This document shows, piece by piece, positions 53,801 to 62,089 of a stretch of 64,000 bases of DNA; the first letter of the stretch is position 1, and each line of letters starts with the position of its first letter. The DNA is taken from positions 124,001 to 188,000 of the forward strand of contig NZ_JAADJT010000013.1 in the NCBI RefSeq assembly GCF_011090165.1. Direction: 5' to 3'. Below the pieces are notes generated by a model, which was not told the DNA's origin, ran no database searches, and saw only the letters and a list, made by a program, of their open reading frames with translations. This DNA is from Duganella aceris (lineage in GTDB: Bacteria; Pseudomonadota; Gammaproteobacteria; Burkholderiales; Burkholderiaceae_D). Both the position numbers and the translations under genes were made by a program.

Positions 53801-54440
53801 CCGCCGCGTCGAGCTGCTGACCGCCTACCAGGACGCGAATTATGCCAAACAGTATAAATCGTTTGTCGACCAGGTCCGCGCCGAAGAGGCCAAGCTGGGC
53901 AAGACCACCCGCCTGAGCGAAGCCGTGGCGCGCTACTACTACAAGCTGATGGCGTACAAGGACGAATATGAAGTCGCCCGCCTGTACACCGACGGCGCGT
54001 TCCAGCAGAAGATCGCCGGCATGTTCGAAGGCGACATCAAGCTGAAATTCCACCTGGCGCCGCCGCTGCTGGCCAAGCACGACGCCCAGGGTCACCTGAT
54101 CAAGCAGGAATTCGGCCCGTGGATGATGAAGGCGTTCGGCGTGCTGGCCAAGTTCAAAGGCCTGCGCGGCGGCGCGCTGGACGTCTTCGGCTACACGGCG
54201 GAGCGCAAGATGGAACGCGCGCTGATCGGCGAATACCGCGACACGGTGTCATCGCTGCTGCCGAAGCTGACGGCCGAGAACCTGGCGCAAGCCGTGGCCA
54301 TCGCCAGCATTCCGGAAGACATCCGTGGCTACGGCCACGTCAAGGAGCGCCACTTCAAAGCCGCCAAGCAGAAGGAGGCGACGTTGCTGGCCGCCTTCGG
54401 CAAGCCGGCGGCGACCGACACCCACACGCACGCGGCTTAG
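50874..54440 (+). CDS. Indolepyruvate ferredoxin oxidoreductase, fused type
   Basis: A 1188-residue thiamine-diphosphate enzyme that oxidatively decarboxylates aryl-pyruvates to aryl-acetyl-CoA. The N-terminal half holds the TPP and pyrimidine-binding domains (AGYITGYRGSPV; GDGTYFHSG). A cysteine cluster follows (CEGCGDC at residues 666-672, then SSC, SC, GFC) for iron-sulfur binding. The gamma-type domain has ITGIGGTGVVTVGQIL and a C-terminal extension (residues about 990-1170). Large one-chain forms like this are usual in proteobacteria. It lies 82 bp after hppD, so both probably serve aromatic amino acid catabolism. Confidence 0.93.
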   Translation: MNAPQKGLQLDPGTHSDDISLDDKWTLERGRAFMTGTQALIRLPMMQRERDLKAGLNTAGYITGYRGSPVTSVDMTAMKAKKYLDAHHVKFHPGMNEDLAATAVWGTQQTNLFKDAKYDGVFSMWYGKGPGVDRCGDVFKHANNAGSAQHGGVLVLAGDDHAAKSSSTAHQSDHILNACGIPVLYPSSVQEYIDYGLHAWAMSRYTGLWVSMKCVTDIIESGAVVDFDPDRVQIKLPTDFELPAGGLNIRWPDTVLDMEVRMNSYKWYAALAYCRANKLNKIIWDSPKPKIGIITAGKSYLDTRQALADLGIDEQAAADIGIRLYKIGMTWPLEADGVHEFAKGLDEILVVEEKRQILEYALKEELYNLPDGERPRVVGKFDDTGEWSNKGKTGHGDWLLPATYELNPAQIARAIASRIAHYCAGHPVAKRVQERVAFLEAKELALKTLPTKSNPDTDRTPYFCSGCPHNSSTKVPEGSRALAGIGCHYMVLWMDRETSTFTHMGAEGVTWVGQAPFTNEKHVFTNLGDGTYFHSGILAIRAAVAAKVNITYKILFNDAVAMTGGQAFDGPLDPGMISRQIAAEGVTPIIVVTDEPEKYPSDYKWAEGVTVRHRSELMDVQRELRDKPGVSAMIYDQTCASEKRRRRKRNEYPDPAKRAVINEAVCEGCGDCSVQSNCLSVEPLETDLGRKRQINQSSCNKDFSCTTGFCPSFVTVEGGALKKPKKAAVGEGPTVALPMPTLPATDTPYGILITGIGGTGVVTVGQILAVAAHVEGKGAIVLDMSGLAQKGGPVMSHVRLADNQADLHSTRVGTGSADLVIGCDLIVTASRDALSRMGEHRTHAMINSTGSSTAAFVKNPDWQFPDAGSRGEIVRACGNDNVDFVDAGQIATALMGDSIATNMFMLGYAFQKGHVPLSEASIIKAIELNAISVGFNKSAFNWGRTAAHDLASVTKLTTPAKVIEFKRTQTLDDIVARRVELLTAYQDANYAKQYKSFVDQVRAEEAKLGKTTRLSEAVARYYYKLMAYKDEYEVARLYTDGAFQQKIAGMFEGDIKLKFHLAPPLLAKHDAQGHLIKQEFGPWMMKAFGVLAKFKGLRGGALDVFGYTAERKMERALIGEYRDTVSSLLPKLTAENLAQAVAIASIPEDIRGYGHVKERHFKAAKQKEATLLAAFGKPAATDTHTHAA

Positions 54441-54460
54441 CAACCGCTGTCACCTGGAAC

Positions 54461-54488
54461 AACGGCCTCTTTCGAGGCCGTTTTTTTT
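54461..54488 (+). terminator. Intrinsic terminator of the hppD/IOR unit
   Basis: AACGGCCTC pairs perfectly with GAGGCCGTT around TTTC, followed by a run of T. It lies 20 bp past the oxidoreductase stop. Confidence 0.9.
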
Positions 54489-54538
54489 GGGGACTTGGCG
54501 CGCGCCGTAGGCGCGGCGCGGCTTTTTGAGTTAGCCGC

Positions 54539-55750
54539 TTATGCCGGCTTGCGCTGCGCCGCAGCGTGACCGGCATATTCCGTCACCCAGTACAGCAGAG
54601 CGGCGGCGTTGAAGGCCATGCCGGTCAACAGCGCGGCGTGCCAGCCGTGGGCGGCGAACATCCAGCCGCCCAGCGCCGAACCCAGCGCGCCGCCGGCGAA
54701 GAACAGTGCGAAGTAGACGCCGTTCAAACGGCTGCGCACTTCCGCGCCCAGCGTGAAGATGGCACGCTGGCCCAGCACCAGGTTGGCCGCCACCCCCATA
54801 TCCAGGACGATCGAAGCCAGCACCAGCACCGCCAGCGCGACATTGCGCGATCCCGGCACCAGCAGCGGCAGCGCGAAGCCGACCACGCCCAGCGCCAGCG
54901 CGGCGGCGGTGGCCGTCAGCGTGTGGCCTTGATCCGCCAGACGGCCGGCGATCGGCGACGCCACGGCGCCGGCCATGCCGACCAGCGCGAAGATGGCGAT
55001 GCCGGTCTGCGACAAATGGAACTGCGGGCCGGCCAGCATCAGCGGCGTCACGGTCCAGAACAGGCTGAAGGAGCCGAACAGGCCGGCGTGGTACGCGGCG
55101 CGACGGCGCAGCAGCGGCGTTTTCAAGAACAGGTGCCACAACGAGGCCAGCAACGTCGGATAGCTGATCGTCGCCGCCGGCGTGCGCTGCGGCAGTTTGA
55201 CCCGCAGCACCAGCGCCACCGCCAGCACGATCACGGCGGCGCCGCCGAACACCACGTGCCAGTTGGCGGCGTCGGCCACCAGGCTGGCCACCGGGCGCGC
55301 CAGCATGATCCCCAGCAGCAGGCCGCTGACCACTTTGCCGACGGTGACGCCGCGCGTCGCTTCCTTCGACAGGTGGGCGGCGAACGGTACGATGATCTGC
55401 GCCGCGACCGAGCCGAGGCCGATGCCCAGCGCGGCGGTCAGGAACATCCAGGCGCTGCTGCTGAACGCGGCCATCACCAGCATGGCGGAAGTGAACAGCA
55501 GGCCGGTGACGATCAGGCGGCGGTTTTCCAGCAGGTCGCCCAGCGGGACGATGAACAGCAGGCCAAGACAGTAGCCGATCTGCGTCAGCGTGACGATCAG
55601 GCCGGCCGCTTCGGGCGACAGGCCGGTGGAGGCGCTGATCGGACCGACCAGCGTTTGTGCGTAGTACAGGCTGGCGACGATCAGGCCGGTGGCGGTGGCC
55701 AGCAGCATCACCATGCCGGGGCTGATGTCTTGTTCTTCGAGCTTGCTCAT
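54539..55750 (-). CDS. MFS transporter
   Basis: A 403-residue major-facilitator protein with 12 hydrophobic helices. The loop between helices 2 and 3 reads VPLGDLLENRRLIVTG, and AGRLADQGHTL is the repeat in the second half. It resembles arabinose-efflux or drug-efflux type MFS proteins; the substrate is unknown. It is divergent from a LysR gene 105 bp away, the usual layout for a regulated exporter. It is convergent with the oxidoreductase gene beyond the terminator. Confidence 0.9.
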   Translation of the reverse strand: MSKLEEQDISPGMVMLLATATGLIVASLYYAQTLVGPISASTGLSPEAAGLIVTLTQIGYCLGLLFIVPLGDLLENRRLIVTGLLFTSAMLVMAAFSSSAWMFLTAALGIGLGSVAAQIIVPFAAHLSKEATRGVTVGKVVSGLLLGIMLARPVASLVADAANWHVVFGGAAVIVLAVALVLRVKLPQRTPAATISYPTLLASLWHLFLKTPLLRRRAAYHAGLFGSFSLFWTVTPLMLAGPQFHLSQTGIAIFALVGMAGAVASPIAGRLADQGHTLTATAAALALGVVGFALPLLVPGSRNVALAVLVLASIVLDMGVAANLVLGQRAIFTLGAEVRSRLNGVYFALFFAGGALGSALGGWMFAAHGWHAALLTGMAFNAAALLYWVTEYAGHAAAQRKPA

Positions 55751-55855
55751 GTTGTGACTCCAGTGGGAGATTGCGATGGCCCCATTCTAGGCAAAAGCCG
55801 GCTAAAGATAATCAGGGCATAATGCCCCTATACTTTTCACTTTATATGAACAATC

Positions 55856-56767
55856 ATGGACAGATTGAAGGCCATGCAGGCGTTCGTGCGCATCGTCGAG
55901 GCGAACAGCTACACCAAGGCGGCCGAGACGCTGGATCTGCCGCGCGCCGCGCTGACGGCGACCATCAACAAGCTGGAAGCCTTCCTCGGCACCCGGCTGC
56001 TGCAACGGACCACGCGCCGCTTGTCGCTGACGCCGGACGGCGCCGACTACTTCCGCAAGTGCCTGGAGATCCTGCAGGCGGTGGAGGATGCGGAGGGCAC
56101 TTTTCGCGGCCAGAACACCAGCAAGCCTCGAGGCAAGCTGCGGGTGGAGCTGCCCGGCGCGGTCGGGCGGCATGTGGTGATGCCGCATATCGCCGGCTTT
56201 TGCCGCGACTATCCGGACATCGACCTGGTCGTCAGCCTCAGCGAGCGGGTGCGCGATCTGACCGAGGAGGGCCTGGACTGTTCGCTGCGCGTGGGCGAGT
56301 TGCAGGATTCGGCGATGATCGGCCGCCGCCTCGGCAACATGGGCTTCCTGACCTGCGCCTCGCCGGGCTACCTGGCGGCGCATGGCACGCCGATGACGCT
56401 CGATCACCTGCGCGCGCATCGCGGCGTGATGCACTTTTCCGGCCGCACCGGGCGTCCCTTCGACTGGGACTTCATGCGCGGCGGCAGCGTGGTGATCGTC
56501 GAGATGCGCGGCGCCATCGCGGTCACCGATCCGGATGCCTATATCAGTTGCGCCTTGCAGGACATGGGCTTGATCCAGGCGGCGCGCTACCAGGTGCGGC
56601 AGCATCTGGCCAGCGGCGCGCTGGTCGAGGTGCTGGCCGACACGTTGCCGACGCCGATGCCGATGTCGCTGGTGTATCCGCAAGGGCGCATGGCTTCGCC
56701 GCGCCTGAGCGTGTTCGCGTCGTGGCTGGCGGCCGTGGTCCGCGAGGATCCTGATTTGCAAGTCTGA
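55856..56767 (+). CDS. LysR-family transcriptional regulator
   Basis: A 303-residue regulator: an N-terminal winged helix-turn-helix (AFVRIVEANSYTKAAETLDL, ALTATINKLEAFLGTRLLQR) and a periplasmic-binding-protein-like effector domain from about residue 90 with LRVELPGAVGRHVVMPHI. It is divergent from the MFS gene, which it most probably controls. The family of close relatives often regulates divergent oxidoreductase or efflux genes. The effector is unknown. Confidence 0.93.
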   Translation: MDRLKAMQAFVRIVEANSYTKAAETLDLPRAALTATINKLEAFLGTRLLQRTTRRLSLTPDGADYFRKCLEILQAVEDAEGTFRGQNTSKPRGKLRVELPGAVGRHVVMPHIAGFCRDYPDIDLVVSLSERVRDLTEEGLDCSLRVGELQDSAMIGRRLGNMGFLTCASPGYLAAHGTPMTLDHLRAHRGVMHFSGRTGRPFDWDFMRGGSVVIVEMRGAIAVTDPDAYISCALQDMGLIQAARYQVRQHLASGALVEVLADTLPTPMPMSLVYPQGRMASPRLSVFASWLAAVVREDPDLQV

Positions 56768-56827
56768 AAATTGTAAGAAATATTGCAAGGTTAGCATGAC
56801 GCCCGTCGGCGGGGATATAATTCCCTG

Positions 56828-58432
56828 ATGAAACTGACACCCCGACTTCTCGCCGTTTCCGCTATCCTGACGCTGCTGGCCGCTTGCGGCGGCGGATCGG
56901 ACACCACGCCGCCCGTTGCCACGCCGCCGCCGGTGACGCCTCCCGTAACGCCGCCGGTCACGCCGCCTGAAACTCCCCCGGTAACACCGCCGGTGACACC
57001 ACCCGAGACGCCACCGGTCACCCCTCCCGAGACACCGCCCGTGACCCCGCCGGTCACGCCGCCCGTGCAGGACTGGCTGTCGCTGTTCAACCTGTGCGAG
57101 CATCCGCGCAAGACGCTGGCGCCGAACGGCTTCCCTTACCTGGACCGCCAGGGCACGCTGACCGACGAGCTGAAATTCATCAAGTTCTACGTGGACGAGA
57201 CCTATTTGTGGTACCGCGAGCTGCCCACGCTGAACATGGCCGACTACGCGCGGCCGGTCGATTATTTCGCCGCGCTGAAAACGCCGCTGCTGACCGCTTC
57301 CGGCCGCGCCAAGGACCGCTTCCACTTCACCTATCCAAGCGACGTGTGGAATGCGATGAGCGGCAGCGGCGTGGAGCTGAGCTACGGCCTGACCTGGGTC
57401 CGCAGCGTCGACGCCAACACGCCACGCGTGTGGGTGGTGACGCTGGTGGAACCGGATTCGCCGGCATCGGCGGCCGGACTGCTGCGTGGCGATCGACTAG
57501 TGTCGGTCGACGGCGTCAACATAGCTGACACCACCCCTGCCGGCATCGCGGTGCTCAACGCCGGCCTGTTCCCCGCCAAGGCCGGCGAGACGCACAAGCT
57601 GGTGCTGTCGCGCGGCGGCAGCACCATCACGGCATCGCTGTTGTCGGCACAACTGAGCATGGCGCCGGTGCAGAATGTCAAGGTGCTGGACACGCCCACC
57701 GGCAAGGTCGGCTACCTGCAGTTCGACGACCACAACGCGGTATCGGAACGTCCGCTGGTGGATGCGGTCACCACCTTCAAGGCGGCCGGGGTCAAGGATC
57801 TGGTGCTGGACATGCGCTACAACGGCGGCGGCTATCTCAGCATCGCCAGCGAACTGGCCTACATGATCGCCGGCCCGGACGCGACCGACGGCAAAGTGTT
57901 CGAGCGCCTGCTGTACAACGACAAGACCAAACCCAAGCCGGCGCAGGGGTTCCGCTCGACCGCGACCGGATTCGTTTCGACGCAGATCAGGCCGGGCACC
58001 GTGCTGCCCTATCTGGGGCTGAAGCGCGTGACGATCCTGACCACGCCCGGTACCTGCTCCGCCAGCGAATCGGTGGTCAACAGCCTGCGCGGGATCGATA
58101 TCGAAGTGAACCTGATTGGCGGCGAGACCTGCGGCAAGCCGTATGCCTTCACGCCGGCGTCGAACTGCGGCACCACCTACTTCTCGATCGAAATGCAGGG
58201 GACAAACAACAAGGGCTTCGGCGATTACGCGGACGGCTTCCAGCCGACCTGCAACGTCGCCGACGACCTGACGCGGCCGATGGGCGATCCAACCGAAAGC
58301 GTGCTGGCCACCGCGCTCAGCTACCGCGCCAACGGCGTCTGCCCGGCGGCGCCGGCGCGCAACCGCAGCGAAGCCGGCGCCATGCGGCTGGTGCGGCCGG
58401 AGGTGAAGGAAATCTCCATCCGCAGTCGCTGA
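56828..58432 (+). CDS. S41-family peptidase lipoprotein with PT-rich stalk
   Basis: A 534-residue C-terminal-processing-type peptidase. The lipobox LAAC sets the lipidated Cys20, and Gly/Ser plus a Thr-Pro-Pro stalk (residues 37-80) follow. A PDZ domain (about residues 195-285) contains VEPDSPASAAGLLRGDRLVSV. The S41 catalytic region has CSASES (Ser411/Ser413 area) and Lys437 in ETCGKPYAF. A TATAAT at 56816-56821 is only 6 nt before the ATG, so the transcript may be leaderless. It is likely anchored in the outer membrane or its inner leaflet; the substrate is unknown. Confidence 0.87.
   Translation: MKLTPRLLAVSAILTLLAACGGGSDTTPPVATPPPVTPPVTPPVTPPETPPVTPPVTPPETPPVTPPETPPVTPPVTPPVQDWLSLFNLCEHPRKTLAPNGFPYLDRQGTLTDELKFIKFYVDETYLWYRELPTLNMADYARPVDYFAALKTPLLTASGRAKDRFHFTYPSDVWNAMSGSGVELSYGLTWVRSVDANTPRVWVVTLVEPDSPASAAGLLRGDRLVSVDGVNIADTTPAGIAVLNAGLFPAKAGETHKLVLSRGGSTITASLLSAQLSMAPVQNVKVLDTPTGKVGYLQFDDHNAVSERPLVDAVTTFKAAGVKDLVLDMRYNGGGYLSIASELAYMIAGPDATDGKVFERLLYNDKTKPKPAQGFRSTATGFVSTQIRPGTVLPYLGLKRVTILTTPGTCSASESVVNSLRGIDIEVNLIGGETCGKPYAFTPASNCGTTYFSIEMQGTNNKGFGDYADGFQPTCNVADDLTRPMGDPTESVLATALSYRANGVCPAAPARNRSEAGAMRLVRPEVKEISIRSR
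56936..57067 (+). repeat. Eleven tandem 12-bp units coding TPPV/TPPE
   Basis: Eleven four-codon units follow each other exactly in frame; the order of final residues is V V E V V E V E V V V. Codon choice varies between units (acg/aca/act/acc), so the DNA is less identical than the protein, which suggests selection for the peptide and some resistance to slippage. The peptide would form a stiff polyproline-like stalk that holds the peptidase away from the membrane. Confidence 0.9.
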
Positions 58433-58446
58433 CGCGCAAAGCCGAC

Positions 58447-58485
58447 TATAATTTCCATCGTATCCGATGCCGGTACAGGCATCGG
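58447..58485 (+). promoter_or_regulatory. Candidate -10 element and leader hairpin of the M14 peptidase gene
   Basis: TATAAT at 58447-58452 is a consensus -10, without a clear -35 at 17 bp. Just downstream CCGATGCC (58464-58471) pairs with GGCATCGG (58478-58485) around six bases; the hairpin would begin near the 5' end of the mRNA. It may protect the transcript or bind a regulator. Confidence 0.4.
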
Positions 58486-58513
58486 TCGATCAACCACCGC
58501 TGGAAGCCCGTCC

Positions 58514-60313
58514 ATGATTCGTTCCGCAATACTGCTTGCCTTTGCCGCCACTTCCTCCGCCGCCGCGCTGGCCGCCGCGCCGTCCGCCTCGCCTTCCGCC
58601 TCGCCTTCCTCCTCGTCGCTGAGCACCGTCTCCGAACGCTCCGGCTTCCAGAGCACCGGCCGCTACGCCGAAGTGGTCGACCTGTGCGCGCGCTTCCAGA
58701 AGGCGTATCCGAAACAGGTGCGCTGCTTCGAATTCGGCCGCACGCCGGAAGGCCGGCCGATGCTGGCGCTGGCCGTGTCGCGCACCGGCGCGCTGACCGC
58801 CGAGCAGGCGAAGAAGAAGGGCGTGCCTGTGATGCTGATCCAGGGCGGCATCCACGCCGGCGAGATCGACGGCAAGGACGCCGGCTTCCTGGCGCTGCGC
58901 GAGGCGCTGGAGAACAAGGCGGCGCCGGGCGCGCTGGACCAGCAGGTGCTGTTGTTCGTCCCGGTGTTCAACGTCGACGGCCATGAGCGCTTCGGCAAAT
59001 ACAACCGTCCGAACCAGCGCGGCCCGGTGGAAATGGGCTGGCGCACCACGGCGCAGAACTTCAACCTGAACCGCGACTACGTCAAGGCCGACGCGCCCGA
59101 GATGCAGGCCATGCTGGCGCTGGTCAACGCTTGGGATCCGCTGGCCTACGTCGACCTGCACGTGACCGACGGCGCCAAGTTCCAGCCCGACGTCTCGATC
59201 CAGGTCGAGCCGGTGCACGGCGGCGACGAGGAACTGAAGCGCGCCGGCAGCGCGCTGCAAAGCGCCGTGATGGCGGACCTGAAGGCGCAGGGTTCCGATC
59301 CGAAGCCGTACTACATCTCCTTCGACAAGGAGGACGATCCGACCTCCGGCTTCGTCGACAGCATGTCGACGCCGCGCTTCTCGACCGGCTACTTCCCGAT
59401 GCGTAACCGCTTCGCGATGCTGGTCGAGACCCATTCGTGGAAGGATTACCCGACCCGCGTGCGCATCACCCGCAACACCATCGTCTCGCTGCTGTCGCAG
59501 GTCGCCGCGCACGGCAAGGAATGGCAGAAGCTGACGCGCGACGCCGACGCGCGCGCGGTGGCCATGGGCGGCGCCGATTTTCCGCTCAGCTACCGCACCA
59601 CCTTCAACGCCAAGAGCATTCAGTTCCCCGGCTATGAATACACGCGCGGCTACTCGGAAATCTCGGGCGGCCTGATGACGCACTACGACGAGAGCAAGCC
59701 GCAGATGTGGACCGTGCCGTTGCGCGACGAAGTGGTGCCGGACTATAAGGTGGCGGCGCCGCGCGGCGGCTATGTGATCCCGGCGGCGTTCGCGGCGCAG
59801 GTGGGCGCGAAGCTGAAGCAGCACGGTATCAGCTTCAAGACCATCGGCGCCGACCAGATGTCGGCCGAAGTCGAGACCTTCCGCGCCACCAAGACCAAGT
59901 TCGGCACGCAGTCGTTCGAGGGCCATCAGGCGCTGGCGGTGGAGGGCGAGTGGGCGCGCGAGCGGCGCAGCCTGGTGCAGGGCGCGTTGTTCGTGCCGAT
60001 CGCGCAACCGAAGGCGCGGCTGGTGATGACGATGCTGGAGCCGCGCGGCGCCGATAGCCTGCTGGCCTGGGGCGTGTTCAACAACGCCTTCGAGCGCAAG
60101 GAGTACATGGAGGATTACGTGGCGGAGGAGGTCGCGCGCGATCAGCTGGAAACCGATCCGGCGCTGCGTGCGGAGTTCCAGAAAAAGGTCGACACGGACG
60201 CGGAGTTCAACAAGACGCCGGCCAAGCGGCTGGAGTTCTTCGCTAAGCGCCACTCGTCGTGGGACGAGCGCTACAACCTGTATCCGGTGATGCGCACCGC
60301 GCAGAAGTTCTAA
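58514..60313 (+). CDS. M14-family zinc carboxypeptidase-like protein, exported
   Basis: A 599-residue exported metallopeptidase. The signal peptide ends near residue 21, then a Ser/Pro/Ala-rich linker. Zinc ligands are His114 and Glu117 in GGIHAGEIDGKD and His216 in YVDLHVTDGA; the catalytic Glu is probably Glu305 in MLVETHSWKDYPTR. The C-terminal 250 residues form a second domain of unknown role. The family cleaves C-terminal residues or peptidoglycan peptides; the substrate cannot be told. It is 81 bp downstream of the S41 gene with its own promoter-like element. Confidence 0.88.
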   Translation: MIRSAILLAFAATSSAAALAAAPSASPSASPSSSSLSTVSERSGFQSTGRYAEVVDLCARFQKAYPKQVRCFEFGRTPEGRPMLALAVSRTGALTAEQAKKKGVPVMLIQGGIHAGEIDGKDAGFLALREALENKAAPGALDQQVLLFVPVFNVDGHERFGKYNRPNQRGPVEMGWRTTAQNFNLNRDYVKADAPEMQAMLALVNAWDPLAYVDLHVTDGAKFQPDVSIQVEPVHGGDEELKRAGSALQSAVMADLKAQGSDPKPYYISFDKEDDPTSGFVDSMSTPRFSTGYFPMRNRFAMLVETHSWKDYPTRVRITRNTIVSLLSQVAAHGKEWQKLTRDADARAVAMGGADFPLSYRTTFNAKSIQFPGYEYTRGYSEISGGLMTHYDESKPQMWTVPLRDEVVPDYKVAAPRGGYVIPAAFAAQVGAKLKQHGISFKTIGADQMSAEVETFRATKTKFGTQSFEGHQALAVEGEWARERRSLVQGALFVPIAQPKARLVMTMLEPRGADSLLAWGVFNNAFERKEYMEDYVAEEVARDQLETDPALRAEFQKKVDTDAEFNKTPAKRLEFFAKRHSSWDERYNLYPVMRTAQKF

Positions 60314-60317
60314 GTTG

Positions 60318-60345
60318 AAAACGGGCCTTGCGGCCCGTTTTTGTT
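60318..60345. terminator. Terminator shared by convergent genes
   Basis: AAAACGGGCC pairs with GGCCCGTTTT around TTGC, with TTTTTGTTTT on the plus strand. It follows the M14 peptidase stop by 4 bp and abuts the stop of the opposite small gene at 60346, so it can serve both. Confidence 0.85.
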
Positions 60346-60693
60346 TTACAGCGCGGGGCTGGACTTGCCGGCCTGCTTGGCGGCCATCTGCTCGTCCATC
60401 TGCTGCTTCATGATCTCGGCGATCTTGGCGGTGACGGCGGCCTGCTGTTCCGGCGACATGGCGTCGAATTCGGCCTGGGTGATGCCCATGCTTTTCATGA
60501 TGGATGCCGCCATGCGCTGGGCCGGCGTCATCTTCATGTACTGCTCCAGCTGCGACGCCGACTCCGACTGCTTGACTTCGGCGTGCTTCAGCATCGAGGC
60601 GAAATCGGCGCCGTCGCCGTCGCCGTTCTTCTTCGGCGCGAACTTGGCCAGCGTCGCTTCGGTCAGCATCTTGTTTTCGATCTTCAGGTTCAT
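60346..60693 (-). CDS. Hypothetical 115-residue helical protein
   Basis: I do not recognise a family. The protein is hydrophilic and Met/Gln/Ala-rich, with predicted helices: FASMLKHAEVKQSESASQLE, AQRMAASIMKSMGI and EIMKQQMDEQMAAKQAGKS. No signal peptide or membrane helix is visible, so it is probably cytoplasmic. AAAGGAG lies 7 nt before the ATG, a convincing translation signal. It is 58 bp downstream of ttcA on the same strand and may be co-transcribed with it. Confidence 0.75.
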   Translation of the reverse strand: MNLKIENKMLTEATLAKFAPKKNGDGDGADFASMLKHAEVKQSESASQLEQYMKMTPAQRMAASIMKSMGITQAEFDAMSPEQQAAVTAKIAEIMKQQMDEQMAAKQAGKSSPAL

Positions 60694-60751
60694 GACTACT
60701 CCTTTACCCTGGTTGTTGGAGCAGCATTCTAGCCGGGGGCGAAGGAAGCGG

Positions 60752-61669
60752 TCACTGCCCCCGTTGGAGGGGGATGATGCCGGGCACCGTGGCCGGCGTC
60801 GAGCATGGCTCTTCGTCGAAGGCGATGTCGCCCAGCGGGTTGGCCTGGCCGTCGGCCTTGATGTCCTTGAAGCCGAACAGGTCGCGGTCCATCAGGTGCG
60901 ACGGCACCACCGTCGACAGCGAGGAGAAGATGCTCTCGACGCGGCCGGGGAATTTCTTTTCCCATTCGCGCATCAGGCCCTTGATCTGCTTGCGCTGCAG
61001 GTTCTCCTGCGAGCCGCACAGGTCGCACGGGATGATCGGGAAGCCTTTGACTTCGGCGTAGCGTTCGCTGTCTTCTTCCTTCACGTAGGCCAGCGGGCGG
61101 ATCACCATGTGCTTGCCGTCGTCCGACACCAGCTTGGCCGGCATGGCTTTCAGCTTCCCGCCGAAGAACATGTTCAGGAAGAAGGTCTCGAGGATGTCGT
61201 CGCGGTGGTGGCCGAGCGCGATCTTGTTGCAGCCCAGTTCATCGGCGACGCGGTACAGGATGCCGCGGCGCAGGCGCGAGCACAGCGAGCAGGTGGTCTT
61301 CCCTTCCGGGATCAGGCGCTTGACGATGCTGTAGGTGTCCTGGTTCTCGATGTGGAACGGGATGCCCAGTTTTTCCAGGTAGGCCGGCAGGATGTGGTCC
61401 GGGAAGTTGGGCTGCTTCTGGTCCAGGTTGACGGCGATGAGCTCGAAGTTGATCGGCGCGCGTTCGCGCAGCGTCATCAGGATGTCCAGCAGCGCGTAGG
61501 AGTCCTTGCCGCCGGAGAGGCAGACCATGACCTTGTCGCCGTCCTCGATCATGTTGAAATCGCCGATGGCCTGGCCGACCAGGCGGCACAGCCGCTTGTG
61601 CAGCTTGTTGTTCTCCAGGGCGATCTTTTCGGCCGCCTTGGCGCCCACGTTTTCCAATACTGCGCTCAT
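60752..61669 (-). CDS. ttcA: tRNA 2-thiocytidine(32) synthetase TtcA
   Basis: A 305-residue tRNA thiolase modifying C32. The PP-loop SGGKDSYALL binds ATP; the CSLCSR pair and CDLCGS hold an iron-sulfur cluster. NLDQKQPNFPDHILPAYL and GHHRDDILETFFLNMFFGG are family signatures. The ATG overlaps the stop of the folB-type gene (ATGA at 61666-61669), so translation is coupled. All motifs are intact and the length is typical. Confidence 0.95.
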   Translation of the reverse strand: MSAVLENVGAKAAEKIALENNKLHKRLCRLVGQAIGDFNMIEDGDKVMVCLSGGKDSYALLDILMTLRERAPINFELIAVNLDQKQPNFPDHILPAYLEKLGIPFHIENQDTYSIVKRLIPEGKTTCSLCSRLRRGILYRVADELGCNKIALGHHRDDILETFFLNMFFGGKLKAMPAKLVSDDGKHMVIRPLAYVKEEDSERYAEVKGFPIIPCDLCGSQENLQRKQIKGLMREWEKKFPGRVESIFSSLSTVVPSHLMDRDLFGFKDIKADGQANPLGDIAFDEEPCSTPATVPGIIPLQRGQ

Positions 61670-62064
61670 ACATTGTCCTTGATCTTGAATACTTCAACGC
61701 CGACGCCTTCGCAGTCGGGATACACGTCCGGCTTCATGGTCGAGACGCGGGCGGCGCGCACGCGCGGATGCTCCAGCATCGAACGCACGATGTCGTCGCA
61801 CAGCGTCTCCTGCAAGTGCACGTGGCCTTGCGACATGCGCTTGGCGATGGTGTCGCGCATGAAATCGTAGTCCACCACTTCCTCCAGCTGGTCGTGGGTC
61901 GGCGACGACACCGCCAGCGGGATGTACAGGTCGACGTTGATCAGCAGGCGCTGCTCGCCCTTTTTCTCGAACTCGTAGACGCCGATGTTGATCAGGACTT
62001 CGTAGTTGCGCAGGAACAGGCGGCGACAGTCGTTCAGTTGCGGGTGGATCAGGGCGGACAACAT
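61666..62064 (-). CDS. Dihydroneopterin aldolase / FolB-FolX family
   Basis: A 132-residue pterin enzyme. LFLRNYEVLINIGVYEFEKK and RLLINVDLYIPL match the FolB/FolX fold; the catalytic Lys region near the C-terminus reads RVSTMKPDVYPDCEGVGVEVF. It would act on dihydroneopterin (or its triphosphate epimer) on the path to folate. It lies 25 bp downstream of an SDR with a pteridine-reductase-type motif, and is coupled to ttcA. FolB versus FolX cannot be separated by eye. Confidence 0.85.
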   Translation of the reverse strand: MLSALIHPQLNDCRRLFLRNYEVLINIGVYEFEKKGEQRLLINVDLYIPLAVSSPTHDQLEEVVDYDFMRDTIAKRMSQGHVHLQETLCDDIVRSMLEHPRVRAARVSTMKPDVYPDCEGVGVEVFKIKDNV

Positions 62065-62089
62065 GGAGGATTACCTTTTTCGTTTAAAT

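Noticed and set aside
51870..54095. A 741-codon open frame opposite the oxidoreductase gene
   Set aside because: No domain can be seen, and the plus-strand protein is continuous with cofactor motifs over the same bases.
56936..57067. Regular repeats that could suggest a CRISPR-like array
   Set aside because: The units are contiguous 12-mers in frame within a lipoprotein gene, without spacers.
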